Assembly: GCA_050699435.1 (NCBI GenBank)
Contig: JBOHGM010000001.1
Coordinates: forward strand, 1-64,000
Reading direction: 5' to 3'
Origin: GCA-003244245 sp050699435
GTDB lineage: Bacteria > Actinomycetota > Actinomycetes > Mycobacteriales > Pseudonocardiaceae
DNA: 64,000 nucleotides
The translations under genes and the position numbers were made by a program. Below, piece after piece: positions 50,540-59,959 of this stretch (its first letter is position 1; each line of letters begins with the position of its first letter). A model generated the notes under the pieces. That model was given only the letters and a program-made list of their open reading frames with translations, was not told where the DNA came from and searched no databases.

Positions 50540-51397
50540 TCAACGAACCCGCTGCCCTCGAGCGCTCACCGCGCGGTCTCCAGGACCGGTTCCCCCAACG
50601 CCAGGGTCCTGCCGTTCCAGGTGAGCGGCTGGCTTACCCAGATCGTTAGGCACCTCCTGTTCGCTGGCGGCTGGGGTGGGGTGGTCGGCGGTTGGGGTGA
50701 GTTTGGTCTGCAAGCCGGTGAGGAATGTGTCGAGGCCGAACTCGAATATCCCTGGTCCGTGCACGCCTCCGAGGTGGCGGCTGGCGGTTCGGATGGAGGG
50801 AATCTGGTCGGCGGGCAGCGCTTTGAAGTATTCGGCTTGGTCTTGCGGGGTGGCGCCGGGGATAGGGGCGATGCGGCCCATTTGGTGTCGGCCCACGGTG
50901 TAGGTGTAGAGGGTGAGGAAGGCGGCGGCGGCGTCCTGTGCTGTGAACCCTGCCTGGAGCAGAAGCTTGATGGTCCGTTCAATGATCGACAGGGCGTGCG
51001 GCCCGATCTTGACCTGGTGGCTGTAGACCTGGGCGAGGTGGTGATGAGCGGACAACGCCTGGTGGAAGCTGCACGCCAGCGTCCTTAGCTGGGTCACCCA
51101 GTCGCCGTCGGTGGCCGAGCAGTCCACCTCGCCCAGCATCAGGTCGAGCATGAGGTCAAGCAGCTCCTCCTTGTCGCGCACATGGTTGTACAGCGCCATG
51201 GGGGAGACGTCGAGCTCGGTGGCCAGTGCCCGCATGGTCAGGGCGGGCAGACCCTGATCGTCGACGAGGCGCAGCGCGGCCCGCACGATCCTGGGCCGAG
51301 TCAGTGGCGGTGGCCGCATGGCGTCCTCGCTCGGGTCGACGCCGACCCAGGTCGGTCGGTCGCTACGTGCCCGGGAGGCACTCTGCTGGTCGGTCAA
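50540..51397 (-). CDS. TetR-family regulator
   Basis: Up to 285 residues. The TetR helix-turn-helix is at about residues 34-82 (RPRIVRAALRLVDDQGLPAL, then LATELDVSPMALYNHVRDKE). The ligand domain resembles the TetR_C type (HQALSAHHHLAQVYSHQVKI, GRHQMGRIAPIPG, HLGGVHGPGIFEFGLDTFL). The first 25 residues are probably disordered, and Met27 is an alternative start. The last 45 residues (QDPGVGGTGPGDR) also look unordered. It is divergent from the sigma genes across two palindromes that likely are its operators. Confidence 0.9.
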   Translation of the reverse strand: MTDQQSASRARSDRPTWVGVDPSEDAMRPPPLTRPRIVRAALRLVDDQGLPALTMRALATELDVSPMALYNHVRDKEELLDLMLDLMLGEVDCSATDGDWVTQLRTLACSFHQALSAHHHLAQVYSHQVKIGPHALSIIERTIKLLLQAGFTAQDAAAAFLTLYTYTVGRHQMGRIAPIPGATPQDQAEYFKALPADQIPSIRTASRHLGGVHGPGIFEFGLDTFLTGLQTKLTPTADHPTPAASEQEVPNDLGKPAAHLERQDPGVGGTGPGDRAVSARGQRVR

Positions 51398-51439
51398 CTG
51401 TGGTCCTTTCCTCGCTTGCTGCTAGAGACGCTGCACCAC

Positions 51440-51454
51440 ATGTACAACGTACAT
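51440..51454. promoter_or_regulatory. Palindromic operator candidate 1
   Basis: ATGTACAACGTACAT, a 6+3+6 perfect palindrome in the 160-bp region between the divergent TetR and sigma genes; a likely autoregulation site of the TetR protein. Confidence 0.6.
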
Positions 51455-51497
51455 CTACACCCGATCGGGCGATAGCGGTGCCGGCGAACTCCTGACA

Positions 51498-51517
51498 CTG
51501 TACGTGCTTACGTACAG
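51498..51517. promoter_or_regulatory. Palindromic operator candidate 2
   Basis: CTGTACGTGCTTACGTACAG, two perfect 8-bp arms around GCTT, 43 bases downstream of candidate 1 and sharing its GTAC core. It lies where the sigma-gene promoter should be, so TetR binding could repress both directions. Confidence 0.65.
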
Positions 51518-51559
51518 CGTATATGCAATTAACAGCGTATGCGCGCGGGGAGGAGTGTC

Positions 51560-52186
51560 ATGATCACGATGGAGCAAGTCCGCCCAGCGGACGTCCTGGA
51601 CCTGGCGGATGACTCCGCTTGCGCCCCGGGCAGTGTCGCTGACCTGCTGGCGCGGGCCCGCGACGGCGACTCGGTGGCTTGGGAGGAGATCGTGCGCCGG
51701 TACAGCAGTGTGGTCTTCGCGACAGTCCGGTCGTTTCGGCTGCAGGAGGCCGACGTCCTCGACGCGGTGCAGATGACCTGGCTGCGGCTGGCGGAGAACG
51801 CCCACCGGGTGCAGTTCCCCGAACGGCTAGCCGGGTGGCTGGCTACCACCGCCCGCCGGGAGTGCCTGCACATCCTGCGCCAGCAGGCCAAGCACACCCC
51901 GACCGCTGCTGATGCGGCCGCAGAGAATGTCGCCGACCCTGGCGTAGGGCCCGAGCAGCGCGTCATCGACCGGGACACGGCGCAGACGCTCTGGGGTTTC
52001 GTGGCCGAGTTGTCGCCGCTGCGGCGGACCCTGCTGCGGGCCCTGTTCACCGAGCACCCGCGGCCCTACACCGAGGTCGCTCGCAGCGCCGGAATCCCGC
52101 CAGGCGGCATCGGGCCCACCCGCGCGCGGGCTCTGCAGCAGTTGCGGCGCCGGCTCGATGAACACGGGCTCGGGCCACAAGTCTGA
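51560..52186 (+). CDS. ECF sigma factor, first of a pair
   Basis: 208-residue RNA polymerase sigma factor. Region 2 spans about residues 27-95 (ARARDGDSVAWEEIVRRYSS, then DAVQMTWLRLAENAHRVQFP and GWLATTARRECLHIL), and region 4 spans 140-195 (LSPLRRTLLRALF, then EVARSAGIPPGGIGPTRARA). ATG 51560 is chosen with GGAGGAG upstream. No anti-sigma gene is adjacent; a second sigma gene follows after two bases. Confidence 0.9.
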   Translation: MITMEQVRPADVLDLADDSACAPGSVADLLARARDGDSVAWEEIVRRYSSVVFATVRSFRLQEADVLDAVQMTWLRLAENAHRVQFPERLAGWLATTARRECLHILRQQAKHTPTAADAAAENVADPGVGPEQRVIDRDTAQTLWGFVAELSPLRRTLLRALFTEHPRPYTEVARSAGIPPGGIGPTRARALQQLRRRLDEHGLGPQV

Positions 52187-52188
52187 CC

Positions 52189-52767
52189 ATGGCAAGCGAC
52201 GTCCTGGTGCAGGCGGCCATCCGCGGCGATCCAGCTGCCGTCGAGGGCGTCCTGCGCTGGGTCCGTCCTCTGGTGGTGCGGTACTGCCGCGCCCGCATCG
52301 GAAGACAGGACAAGACGTTCGTCTCCGCGGACGATGTGGCGCAGGAGGTGTGTCTTGCGGTGCTCACGGCGTTGCCCAGCTACCGCGAGATGGGTCGGCC
52401 GTTCCTCGCGTTCGTGTATGGCATCGCGGCGCACAAGGTCGCCGATGCCCAACGGTCGGCCATGCGAAATCGGGCCGAGCCGGTTCCAGAGCCCCCCGAT
52501 TCACCGACCCTGGCCGATGGCCCTGAACAACGGGTGATGCAGGCTGAACTGGCCGAATGGATGACCAAGCTGCTCGGCACGCTTCCGGACAAGCAGCGCG
52601 AGATTCTTGTGCTCCGGGTCGTGATGGGCCTATCGGCCAAGGCGACCGCAGACGCCGTGGGGTCCACACCCGGAGCGGTCCGGGTCGCGCAACATCGGGC
52701 CCTGGCCCACCTACGCAAGGTGCTGGCAGCTGGTCCCAACCACCAGTTGGACCGAGAAAACCGTTAA
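52189..52767 (+). CDS. ECF sigma factor, SigD/ShbA-like
   Basis: 192-residue sigma factor of the actinobacterial SigD/ShbA type. Region 2: YCRARIGRQDKTFVSADDVA, then QEVCLAVLTALPSYREMGRP and FLAFVYGIAAHKVADAQR, a close match to that group. Region 4: LPDKQREILVLRVVMGLSAK, then TADAVGSTPGAVRVAQHRAL. It begins two bases after the first sigma gene, so the two are co-expressed under the TetR-controlled promoter. Confidence 0.92.
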   Translation: MASDVLVQAAIRGDPAAVEGVLRWVRPLVVRYCRARIGRQDKTFVSADDVAQEVCLAVLTALPSYREMGRPFLAFVYGIAAHKVADAQRSAMRNRAEPVPEPPDSPTLADGPEQRVMQAELAEWMTKLLGTLPDKQREILVLRVVMGLSAKATADAVGSTPGAVRVAQHRALAHLRKVLAAGPNHQLDRENR

Positions 52768-53011
52768 GTCCCGACCCCCGGCACCTACCCATACCACCCA
52801 TACTGGACAAACATCACCGGCCGCGACGAGGTGAGGATTGCCTGCACTCATCGTCGGTATCAGCGCAGCGGCACTCGGGCTCCTTTCACCAGGTACCCTG
52901 CCCACCTCCTGCGGTGCCACCCGCCCGGCTGTGGCCTGCGCGGCCACCATGCCGGCCTCCCGTACCCGAGACGACCACGAACACTGACGACCACGAACGC
53001 TGGGAGATGCC

Positions 53012-53470
53012 ATGACCGAGCAGCTGCCGCCGTCACAGCCGATCCAGAACCCACTGACATTGGTGATGAAGGGGAAGTCGCCGGAGGAGTTCGCTGCGCT
53101 CCGGCAACTCGTCGAACACATCCAGTCCTTACCGCAGGACCAGAACCCGATTGTCGCCGCGCTCAACAAGATCGGCACTGTTCACTTCGCCAGATTCGCA
53201 TTTCTCGACGACAACCAGCTCGCGGTGATCACGACGTACGACGGCGACTTCGAGGTATACATCAACGAGTTCATCAACGAAATCGGTGACATCTTCAACA
53301 AACTTCTTGCGCATGTGGCGGATGCTCCACCCCTTCCGGTGCAGACCTATCGCCCGGAGTTTCTCGAGTATATTCGCGCCCACGACCTTCGTGCCGTAGG
53401 GTCGTTCTACAGCGCTTATCCCAACCACACCGTGCTCGACATCCTCGATACGGCCAGCGTCCGGAGCTGA
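53012..53470 (+). CDS. DyP-peroxidase-associated protein
   Basis: 152-residue protein, 27 bases upstream of the DyP peroxidase gene. TVHFARFAFLDDNQLAVITT, then YDGDFEVYINEFINEIGDIF and APPLPVQTYRPEFLEYIRAH, then FYSAYPNHTVLDIL match a conserved domain that I recall being adjacent or fused to DyP peroxidases. It may form a subunit or chaperone; its role is unproven. Codon use is slightly less GC-rich than in the flanks. GGGAG precedes the ATG. Confidence 0.78.
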   Translation: MTEQLPPSQPIQNPLTLVMKGKSPEEFAALRQLVEHIQSLPQDQNPIVAALNKIGTVHFARFAFLDDNQLAVITTYDGDFEVYINEFINEIGDIFNKLLAHVADAPPLPVQTYRPEFLEYIRAHDLRAVGSFYSAYPNHTVLDILDTASVRS

Positions 53471-53497
53471 TCAGAACTTGGGGAAGGGGGCATAACG

Positions 53498-54844
53498 ATG
53501 ACGGCCGTCGACCTGGCGGACGTGCAGGGCCTCGTCTTGCGCGGATATACAATGCCGGTGGCCCGACATCTAGGTTTGAGCGTACAGGAGCCGGATGCTG
53601 CCCGCGCCTTCCTTGCCGCTCTGGTTGACAACGATCCTGCGGTTCCCTCCCTCGCGAGTGCTGAGCCGTGGGCGGTGAAACCGGAGCGCTGCGTCAACCT
53701 GGGCGTCACGTTTATGGGTCTGGCTGCACTCGGCGTGCCGAAGGAGCACCTGGACGGCTTTCCTGCTGAGTTCGCCGAGGGTGCTGTGGCACGAGCGGCC
53801 AGGGTAGGTGATGTCGGGACCAGTGCTCCCGACCACTGGCTGCCGTGGCTGGCGGAACCAGGACCGCACCTGCTGCTCTCGCTCTTCGCTCAGTCGGCCG
53901 ATGCGCTCGACTCGGCGACGAGGCAACTAGCGGAGGTCTGGTATCCCGGTTGCGTTGAGGTGGGGCGCTACGACGGTGCGTGGCCGCCTGGCCAGGTTGC
54001 ACATTTCGGCTACCGCGACGGCTTGTCCCAGCCCACCATCGAGGGGGTCCCGCTCGCCGGACTGCCAGACAGTCTCCCGAAGGCGCCGGTCGGGGAGTTC
54101 CTCCTGGGGTATCCCAGCCAGCACCCCGGGTTCAGCTATCCGGTGCCGATGCCTGCGGAGTTGGGCACGAACGGCAGCTTCGCCGCCTTCCGCGTGCTCG
54201 AACAGGACGTGCACGGGTTCGCGGAGTTCCTCGCGAAGCAGGCGTCGCGTACCGGGCTGTCGGAGGAGCTCATCGCGGCGAAGCTGTGTGGACGGTGGCG
54301 CAACGGCGTGCCGTTGGTCCTCTCACCGGACACCGACATGCCCGACCCGCCGATCCCGCCCGAAGCGCTGAACGACTTCGACTACGTCGGGGAGTATGAC
54401 GACGAGCGCGGTTACCGGTGTCCGATCGGATCGCATGTACGGCGGATGTACCCCCGCGGGCAGCGGGTCGCCGGAAACGGGGGCCATCTGCACCGTATCG
54501 TCCGGCGCGGGATCCCGTACGGACCGCCCTATGACCCGGCGAATCCGCGCGACGGCCAGGCCCGGGGCCTGCTCGGTCTGTTCATCGGCGTGAGCCTGCG
54601 CGATCAGTTCGAGTTTCTCATGTCCGAATGGGCCAATGACGGCAGGTTCACCGCCGGACTGGGGGACACCAAGGATCCCCTGCTCGGTGCCACCGCCGAG
54701 GGGGAAGGCAGCTTCTCGATACCACGGCCAGAGGCACCGGTGGTTCTCGACGGCTTCTCCCGCTTCATCACCACCCGCGGCGGTGCCTACTGTTTCCTGC
54801 CGAGCATTTCCGGAGTCCGTTACCTCGCAAGTCTCCCGCGTTGA
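53498..54844 (+). CDS. DyP-type haem peroxidase
   Basis: 448-residue dye-decolourising peroxidase. The catalytic GYRDG motif is at residues 171-175 (Asp174), the proximal haem His is His313 in CPIGSHVRRMYPRG, and the distal Arg region follows GHLHRIVRRGIPYG. GLFIGVSLRDQFEFLMSEWA near residue 365 is typical. There is no Tat or Sec signal, so it is cytoplasmic. The size is larger than the roughly 315-residue encapsulated DypB. It forms an operon with the preceding protein. Confidence 0.95.
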   Translation: MTAVDLADVQGLVLRGYTMPVARHLGLSVQEPDAARAFLAALVDNDPAVPSLASAEPWAVKPERCVNLGVTFMGLAALGVPKEHLDGFPAEFAEGAVARAARVGDVGTSAPDHWLPWLAEPGPHLLLSLFAQSADALDSATRQLAEVWYPGCVEVGRYDGAWPPGQVAHFGYRDGLSQPTIEGVPLAGLPDSLPKAPVGEFLLGYPSQHPGFSYPVPMPAELGTNGSFAAFRVLEQDVHGFAEFLAKQASRTGLSEELIAAKLCGRWRNGVPLVLSPDTDMPDPPIPPEALNDFDYVGEYDDERGYRCPIGSHVRRMYPRGQRVAGNGGHLHRIVRRGIPYGPPYDPANPRDGQARGLLGLFIGVSLRDQFEFLMSEWANDGRFTAGLGDTKDPLLGATAEGEGSFSIPRPEAPVVLDGFSRFITTRGGAYCFLPSISGVRYLASLPR

Positions 54845-54965
54845 GGGAGCCCGGTCGGGCCGGCTTCCTGGGTGGCGGTGTCAGCTCGGGCAAGCGGATC
54901 TCGGCACCGTGGGTATTTTTTCATCAGGTGTTGAGTTCTGTCTGCGGTGACGTTACCGTTCGGCT

Positions 54966-57677
54966 GTGACCACCGCCCGGCAACCGAGCGCCGACGCGTC
55001 GGCCGACGAGGTCGATCAGGAACTCGTTCTCGATCTCGCCCGGGTCGACGCTCAACTGCTGCCTGTGGTGGGTGGCAAGGCGGCCAATCTCGGCGAGCTC
55101 GTTCGCACTGGGTTGCCGGTTCCAGCCGGCTTCTGCGTCACCACCGGGGCGTTCGGGCAGGTCGCCGCAGCCGCGGAACTCGGTGGCTTACTCGACGCAC
55201 TGCAGGCGGCAGCGGGCGATGCGGACAGGCTCGCCGAGCTGGCCAGGCGGGCTCACGCTGCGATGCTCGCTTCGCCAGTGCCCGCTGCGGTCGCCGCTGC
55301 GGTCGTCCGCGCCTACCGGGCGCTAGGGGATGACGTGCCGGTCGCGGTGCGATCCTCGGCGACCGCGGAGGATCTGCCGTCCGCGAGCTTCGCTGGCCAG
55401 CAGGACAGTTACCTCAACATCGTGGGTGCAGACGCGGTGCTCGACGCGGTGCGTCATTGCTGGGCGTCGCTGTGGACCGAGCGGGCAGTGAGCTATCGGG
55501 CGACCAACGGCATCGACCACCGCACCGTGCGGCTCGCGGTCGTCGTGCAGCGGATGGTCGAGGCACAGGTTGCCGGAGTGTTGTTCACCGCTAACCCGGT
55601 GACCGGCTGCCGCTGGCAGACCGTCGTCGATGCCAGCCCCGGGCTGGGTGCGGCGGTGGTGTCCGGCGCGGTCAATCCCGACCACTTCGTGGTCGACTCC
55701 GGCGGTCGCATCGTCGAACGCGGACTGGGGGATAAGCGGGTGCTCGTCCGCTCGCGGCTCGGTGGCGGAACCGAGCAGGTCACCTTGCCCGCTGAGGCCG
55801 GCAAGCCCTGCTTGAGCGATGCGCAGATCCGCGACCTCACGGCGCTCGGGCAGCGCGTCCAGCAGCACTACGGCGCCCCGCAGGACATCGAGTGGGCGCT
55901 GGACAGCGCCGGCGTCTGGTGGCTGACCCAGGCCAGGCCGGTCACCACGCTGTACCCGCTACCGGCAGGACCGGCGGACGCTTGGCTGCGGGTGTATTTC
56001 TGCGTCAGCCTGGCCCAAGGGCTGACCCGGCCGATCACCCCGATGGGGATCGCGGCGTTCCGGTTGATCGGGTCCTGCGCATCGGAGGTGGTGTTCGGCT
56101 CGGTAGTGCGCGACCCGATCTCCGGACCTGACGTGTTCGTCGAGGCCGGCCAGCGGGTGTTCGTCGATGTCACGTCGGTGCTGCGCAGCCGGGTCGGCCG
56201 GGCGCTGGTGCCTCGGGTCCTGGATGTGATGGAGGCTCGATCGGCGGTTGTCCTCCGTGGGTTGTTCGACGATCACCGGTTCGCGGTGCGGAGCACGTCA
56301 CGATGGCCGATCGTCCGGCGTCTGCTCGCGCTGGCCGTGCGCTTCCGGATCCCGGTGCTGATCGCCCAGGCGCTGGTTTGCCCTGCTGCGGCCCGGCGGC
56401 GGGTGGATCGGGTCGGCCGGCGGTTGCGCTCGAAACTCACCGTGCCCGCAGGGTTGACTGGAGTGCAACGGCTGGACCACGTGGAGCGGCTGCTCGCCAC
56501 GTCGGTCATCCCCCTCATGCCGAGGGTCGTCCCGGTGGCCGCTGCCGGTTTCCTGGCCCAGGCCCTTGCAGGCAGGCTTGCCCGCGATGACCTCAGACCC
56601 GGTGAGAGGGACGAGGTGCTGCGCGCGCTGCCGCACAATGTCACCACCGAGATGGACCTCGAGCTGTGGGCGCTGGCCACCCGGCTCCGTGTGGACCGGG
56701 CGGCGGCCACCGAGCTGCGCCGGGTGGCCCCGGGAGTGCTGGCTGATCGCTTCGCCAGCCGCGAATTGCCGCAGGCGATGCAGAATGGGCTCGACGAGTT
56801 TCTCCGGAGCTACGGTCACCGGGCAGTCGCCGAGATCGATGTCGGTATGCCGCGGTGGTCCGACGACCCGACCCATGTGCTGGGTGTGCTGGCCAACTAC
56901 CTGCGGCTCGATGAGTCCGATCTCGCCCCTGACGCGCAGTTCACCAGAGGGCGCCGCGCGGCCGAGGCGGCAGTGGCGAGGGTGGTCGGGCGGGTCCGGC
57001 TGCGGAGCCGGTTGCGAGCCGCCGCGGTGCGATTCGCGCTGCGGCGGGTTCGCGAGCTGATCGGCATGCGGGAGACGCACAAGGACTATCTGGTGCGCGC
57101 CCTGGCGCACGTCCGGGGGCAGCTGGCCGAAGTCGGCGCCGAGACCGCGGCTGCGGGCCGGCTCGCCGAGCCTGCAGACGTGTTCTTCCTCGACCTTGTT
57201 CAGGCGCGAGCCGCGCTCGCGGGTATGGACCTGCGGGATGTCATCGCGCAGCGCCGCGCAGACTATGCCCGCGAGCTTCGCCGCCGCCACGTGCCGCGGA
57301 TCATGTTCTCCGATGGGACCCAACCCGAGGCAGTCATTGGGGCGGGCCCGGTACCGACTGAGCGGCAGTTGACAGGCACCCCTGCTTCAGCGGGCACCGT
57401 GAGCGGGACTGCGCGGGTGGTACTCGACCCGGTCGGCGCCCATCTGGAGCCGGGGGAGATCCTCGTCGCGCCCTCGACCGATCCCGGCTGGACGCCGTTG
57501 TTCCTCACCGCGGGCGGGCTGGTCATGGAGATGGGCGGGGCGAACTCGCACGGTGCCGTCGTCGCCCGCGAGTACGGCATCCCCGCCGTGGTCGGCGTGC
57601 CCGACGCGACCCTGCGCATCACCACCGGGCAGCAGATCACCGTCCAGGGCGCGATCGGCCTGGTTGAGCTGGGATGA
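54966..57677 (+). CDS. PEP-synthase / rifampin-phosphotransferase-like enzyme
   Basis: 903-residue phosphotransferase of the PPDK/PEP-synthase fold. The N-terminal ATP-grasp domain (GGKAANLGELVRTGLPVPAG; VAVRSSATAEDLPSASFAGQ; GVLFTANPVTGCR) spans residues 20-330. The C-terminal swivelling domain carries the phosphorylated His862 in GGANSHGAVVAREYGIPAVV. The middle, residues 350-760, resembles rifampin phosphotransferase and its uncharacterised relatives rather than the PEP-binding TIM barrel of PEP synthase. Substrate could be an antibiotic or an unknown small molecule. GTG start. It converges with the encapsulin operon across 34 bases. Confidence 0.87.
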   Translation: MTTARQPSADASADEVDQELVLDLARVDAQLLPVVGGKAANLGELVRTGLPVPAGFCVTTGAFGQVAAAAELGGLLDALQAAAGDADRLAELARRAHAAMLASPVPAAVAAAVVRAYRALGDDVPVAVRSSATAEDLPSASFAGQQDSYLNIVGADAVLDAVRHCWASLWTERAVSYRATNGIDHRTVRLAVVVQRMVEAQVAGVLFTANPVTGCRWQTVVDASPGLGAAVVSGAVNPDHFVVDSGGRIVERGLGDKRVLVRSRLGGGTEQVTLPAEAGKPCLSDAQIRDLTALGQRVQQHYGAPQDIEWALDSAGVWWLTQARPVTTLYPLPAGPADAWLRVYFCVSLAQGLTRPITPMGIAAFRLIGSCASEVVFGSVVRDPISGPDVFVEAGQRVFVDVTSVLRSRVGRALVPRVLDVMEARSAVVLRGLFDDHRFAVRSTSRWPIVRRLLALAVRFRIPVLIAQALVCPAAARRRVDRVGRRLRSKLTVPAGLTGVQRLDHVERLLATSVIPLMPRVVPVAAAGFLAQALAGRLARDDLRPGERDEVLRALPHNVTTEMDLELWALATRLRVDRAAATELRRVAPGVLADRFASRELPQAMQNGLDEFLRSYGHRAVAEIDVGMPRWSDDPTHVLGVLANYLRLDESDLAPDAQFTRGRRAAEAAVARVVGRVRLRSRLRAAAVRFALRRVRELIGMRETHKDYLVRALAHVRGQLAEVGAETAAAGRLAEPADVFFLDLVQARAALAGMDLRDVIAQRRADYARELRRRHVPRIMFSDGTQPEAVIGAGPVPTERQLTGTPASAGTVSGTARVVLDPVGAHLEPGEILVAPSTDPGWTPLFLTAGGLVMEMGGANSHGAVVAREYGIPAVVGVPDATLRITTGQQITVQGAIGLVELG

Positions 57678-57711
57678 AACTGGTGTGAGCGCGGCGCCGG
57701 GGGACCGCCGT

Positions 57712-58728
57712 TCAGTGGTCGCGGTGAGTGGCCAGCCGGGCCAGCGCGCTCAACTCGGCGGCGGCTTGAGCGGTCGGGCCGGCCAGCCGCAGCTGCCGCA
57801 GCGCCCCTGCCAGCAGGTCGTCGGCCTGGGCCTGGCTCCAGGCGCGCCCACCGGCCATGTCGATCAGTTCGGCGGCGTGGACCAGCTCGGCATCGGATAA
57901 CGGCTGGTCGCGGTGATAGAGTGCGGCCAGCTCGCGTCCGGCCGGGGCGCCGGAGGTCAGGGCCGCCACGACGGGCAGGGACTTCTTGCGGTTACGCAGG
58001 TCTGAATAGACCGGCTTTCCGGTCAGTATCGGGTCTCCCCAGATGCCCAACAGATCGTCGACGTGCTGGAATGCCAGGCCGAGATGCTCACCGAAACTGC
58101 GCAGCAGCTCGATCTGCTCCGGGTTGCCACCACCGAACAGTGCGCCCACCGCGCACGTGCATCCCAGCAGAGCAGCAGTCTTCGCTTGATTCATGCTTAC
58201 GCACTCGGACAAGTCGACATGCGCACGTTGCTCGAACGCGAGGTCTGCGCTCTGACCGTGCACCAGATCCAGCACCGCGGCACTGAGCATCCGCATGCCT
58301 GCATCGGCGGCCGAGTGCCCGCTCGAAGCCAGTACATCGAACGCCAACGTCAGCAGCGCGTCGCCGACCAGGATCGCCGCGTTGGAGCCGAACACAGTCC
58401 AGGCGGTTGGTCGATGACGGCGGGTGACGTCACCATCCATGACGTCGTCATGGAGGAGTGAGAAGTTGTGCACCAGTTCCACTGCGACCGCGGCCGGTAC
58501 CGCCGTAGCGGGGATACCGCCTGTCGCTTTGGCCGTCACCAGCACCAGCGTGGGACGAATCGCCTTACCTCCATCGGCCGAGGCCGGGTGGCCGTGTTCA
58601 TCCCACCAGCCGAAGTGGTACCCGGCAATGCGCCGCATCGAGGCGGGCAGCGTGTCGACCGCCACCCGCAGGGCGGGGGTAACGTTGTCGCTGCTCCAGG
58701 CCAGCGCCGCCCGCGCCGACCGTTCCAT
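57712..58728 (-). CDS. Polyprenyl diphosphate synthase, encapsulin-associated
   Basis: 338-residue trans-isoprenyl diphosphate synthase, condensing isopentenyl diphosphate units to make the substrate of the terpene synthases. First Asp-rich motif: VHNFSLLHDDVMDGD; second: FQHVDDLLGIWGD; GGKAIRPTLVLV binds IPP. The N-terminal 35 residues and the very end are less ordered and could be a packaging tag. ATG 58728 gives GAGG eight bases upstream; ATGs at 58734 and 58752 also are in frame. It is the last gene of the encapsulin operon and starts within ten or so bases of the terpene synthase stop. Confidence 0.9.
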   Translation of the reverse strand: MERSARAALAWSSDNVTPALRVAVDTLPASMRRIAGYHFGWWDEHGHPASADGGKAIRPTLVLVTAKATGGIPATAVPAAVAVELVHNFSLLHDDVMDGDVTRRHRPTAWTVFGSNAAILVGDALLTLAFDVLASSGHSAADAGMRMLSAAVLDLVHGQSADLAFEQRAHVDLSECVSMNQAKTAALLGCTCAVGALFGGGNPEQIELLRSFGEHLGLAFQHVDDLLGIWGDPILTGKPVYSDLRNRKKSLPVVAALTSGAPAGRELAALYHRDQPLSDAELVHAAELIDMAGGRAWSQAQADDLLAGALRQLRLAGPTAQAAAELSALARLATHRDH

Positions 58729-58738
58729 GGTCATCACC

Positions 58739-59959
58739 TCAATAGCGGTCATGGCGCTGGTACCCACCCTTCGCGGCCAGTCCCGCCGCACCGACATCGT
58801 CACCAGCTGCGGAGCAGAAATCTCGTAACCCGTGGCTCGTCGCGGCGGCTACTGGCACCTGCGACGGTCCGATGACGGCCGCTGCGGTACCCAGCCATTC
58901 GGACTGCTCAACAGCTGCGTGAGCGGAAAAAAAATCAGGCAACCCGAGATTGGTGTAACGGCTCGATCGCAAATGCCACTGAAGGTCTCCGGCCATCCAG
59001 TCCTGCAGACCGTCGACATACGCCATAACCTTCTTGCGGGCATTCGTGTCCAGGCCGAACTCGCCGAAGAAGATCGGCAGTTCCATCGCAACAGTGTCCT
59101 CGAATTGCCGCAACCGAGCGGTCACCAGGCCGTTGACGACGTCGACCGCGTGCTGCACGTTACAGTCAAAAAAACGCTCGAAGACCAGTACGCCGTTATT
59201 GATCTCGCGTTCTAGCTCTATTTCTCTTTGGTACGAAAAAATGTCATTCGACAAGCTCACCCAATCACAGAACGCGGCAGTCAAGGTGCGCATCGGCCGG
59301 GCCATGAAAACCTCCGGAGGGATCTCCAGGCATACGGCCGATCGTGCGAGGTCCGCCGAAAGCTCTGTTGCGCCGGCCTTACGTCGCATCTCTACATAGT
59401 CGATCGGATCGGGGATTCGGTGCTCGCTGATGTTGACCAGCTCCCACAGGCAGCCTTCGAAAAAACTCCGCATACTGACGGAAAACTGCCATCGCCAGTC
59501 CGCAGACATCGTGGGCGCAGTGCGCGACCACAGATCGGCCAGGGCACGTTCCACCAGGTTGGTCGGGGCCGGGGTGAGCGCCGAATCCGCCGGCATAAAC
59601 GCCGCAAAGCGAGAAAGCGCTACCTTCGCGACAGCCAAGTCCTGGCTGCCGAGTTGGCGGCCACGCTTGAATGCTTCGACGAAGGCATCGTCGAGGAAAA
59701 AGCCCCAGACGTACCAGTCGGTTACCAGGTCGAGTGCCGTCGTCGGTGCATCCGGATGGACAGACGAAGCGAAAAAGGCGAAATCGAACGAGTCGAACTC
59801 GGCCTCATCCCATACGAAGAAGTCGAACAGGTCGTCGTGGGAGCCGAGCATCCCCATCTCCCGGGCCCACGCCTTGGCGTGCTCGCGAGCTGCATCGAGA
59901 TGAGGGTTCAACCTCGCCGCGAAGGGCATGTAGAAATCCGGAAGTTCAAAACTGTACAT
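58739..59959 (-). CDS. Terpene synthase, second of the encapsulin operon
   Basis: 406-residue class I terpene synthase of the germacradienol/geosmin-synthase type. It has ELPDFYMPFAARLNPHLDAA at the start, the Asp-rich DDAFVE at 90-95 (metal binding), and the NSE triad NDIFSYQRE at 238-246. It carries features of both geosmin synthase halves: HLRSSRY near residue 330 as in the N-terminal domain, and DYVEMRRKAG, then DWMAGDLQWH as in the C-terminal domain. A tail of about 75 residues after RSSRY, rich in Ala and Gly, contains LGTAAAV. Its start overlaps the previous gene by 14 bases. Confidence 0.92.
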   Translation of the reverse strand: MYSFELPDFYMPFAARLNPHLDAAREHAKAWAREMGMLGSHDDLFDFFVWDEAEFDSFDFAFFASSVHPDAPTTALDLVTDWYVWGFFLDDAFVEAFKRGRQLGSQDLAVAKVALSRFAAFMPADSALTPAPTNLVERALADLWSRTAPTMSADWRWQFSVSMRSFFEGCLWELVNISEHRIPDPIDYVEMRRKAGATELSADLARSAVCLEIPPEVFMARPMRTLTAAFCDWVSLSNDIFSYQREIELEREINNGVLVFERFFDCNVQHAVDVVNGLVTARLRQFEDTVAMELPIFFGEFGLDTNARKKVMAYVDGLQDWMAGDLQWHLRSSRYTNLGLPDFFSAHAAVEQSEWLGTAAAVIGPSQVPVAAATSHGLRDFCSAAGDDVGAAGLAAKGGYQRHDRY

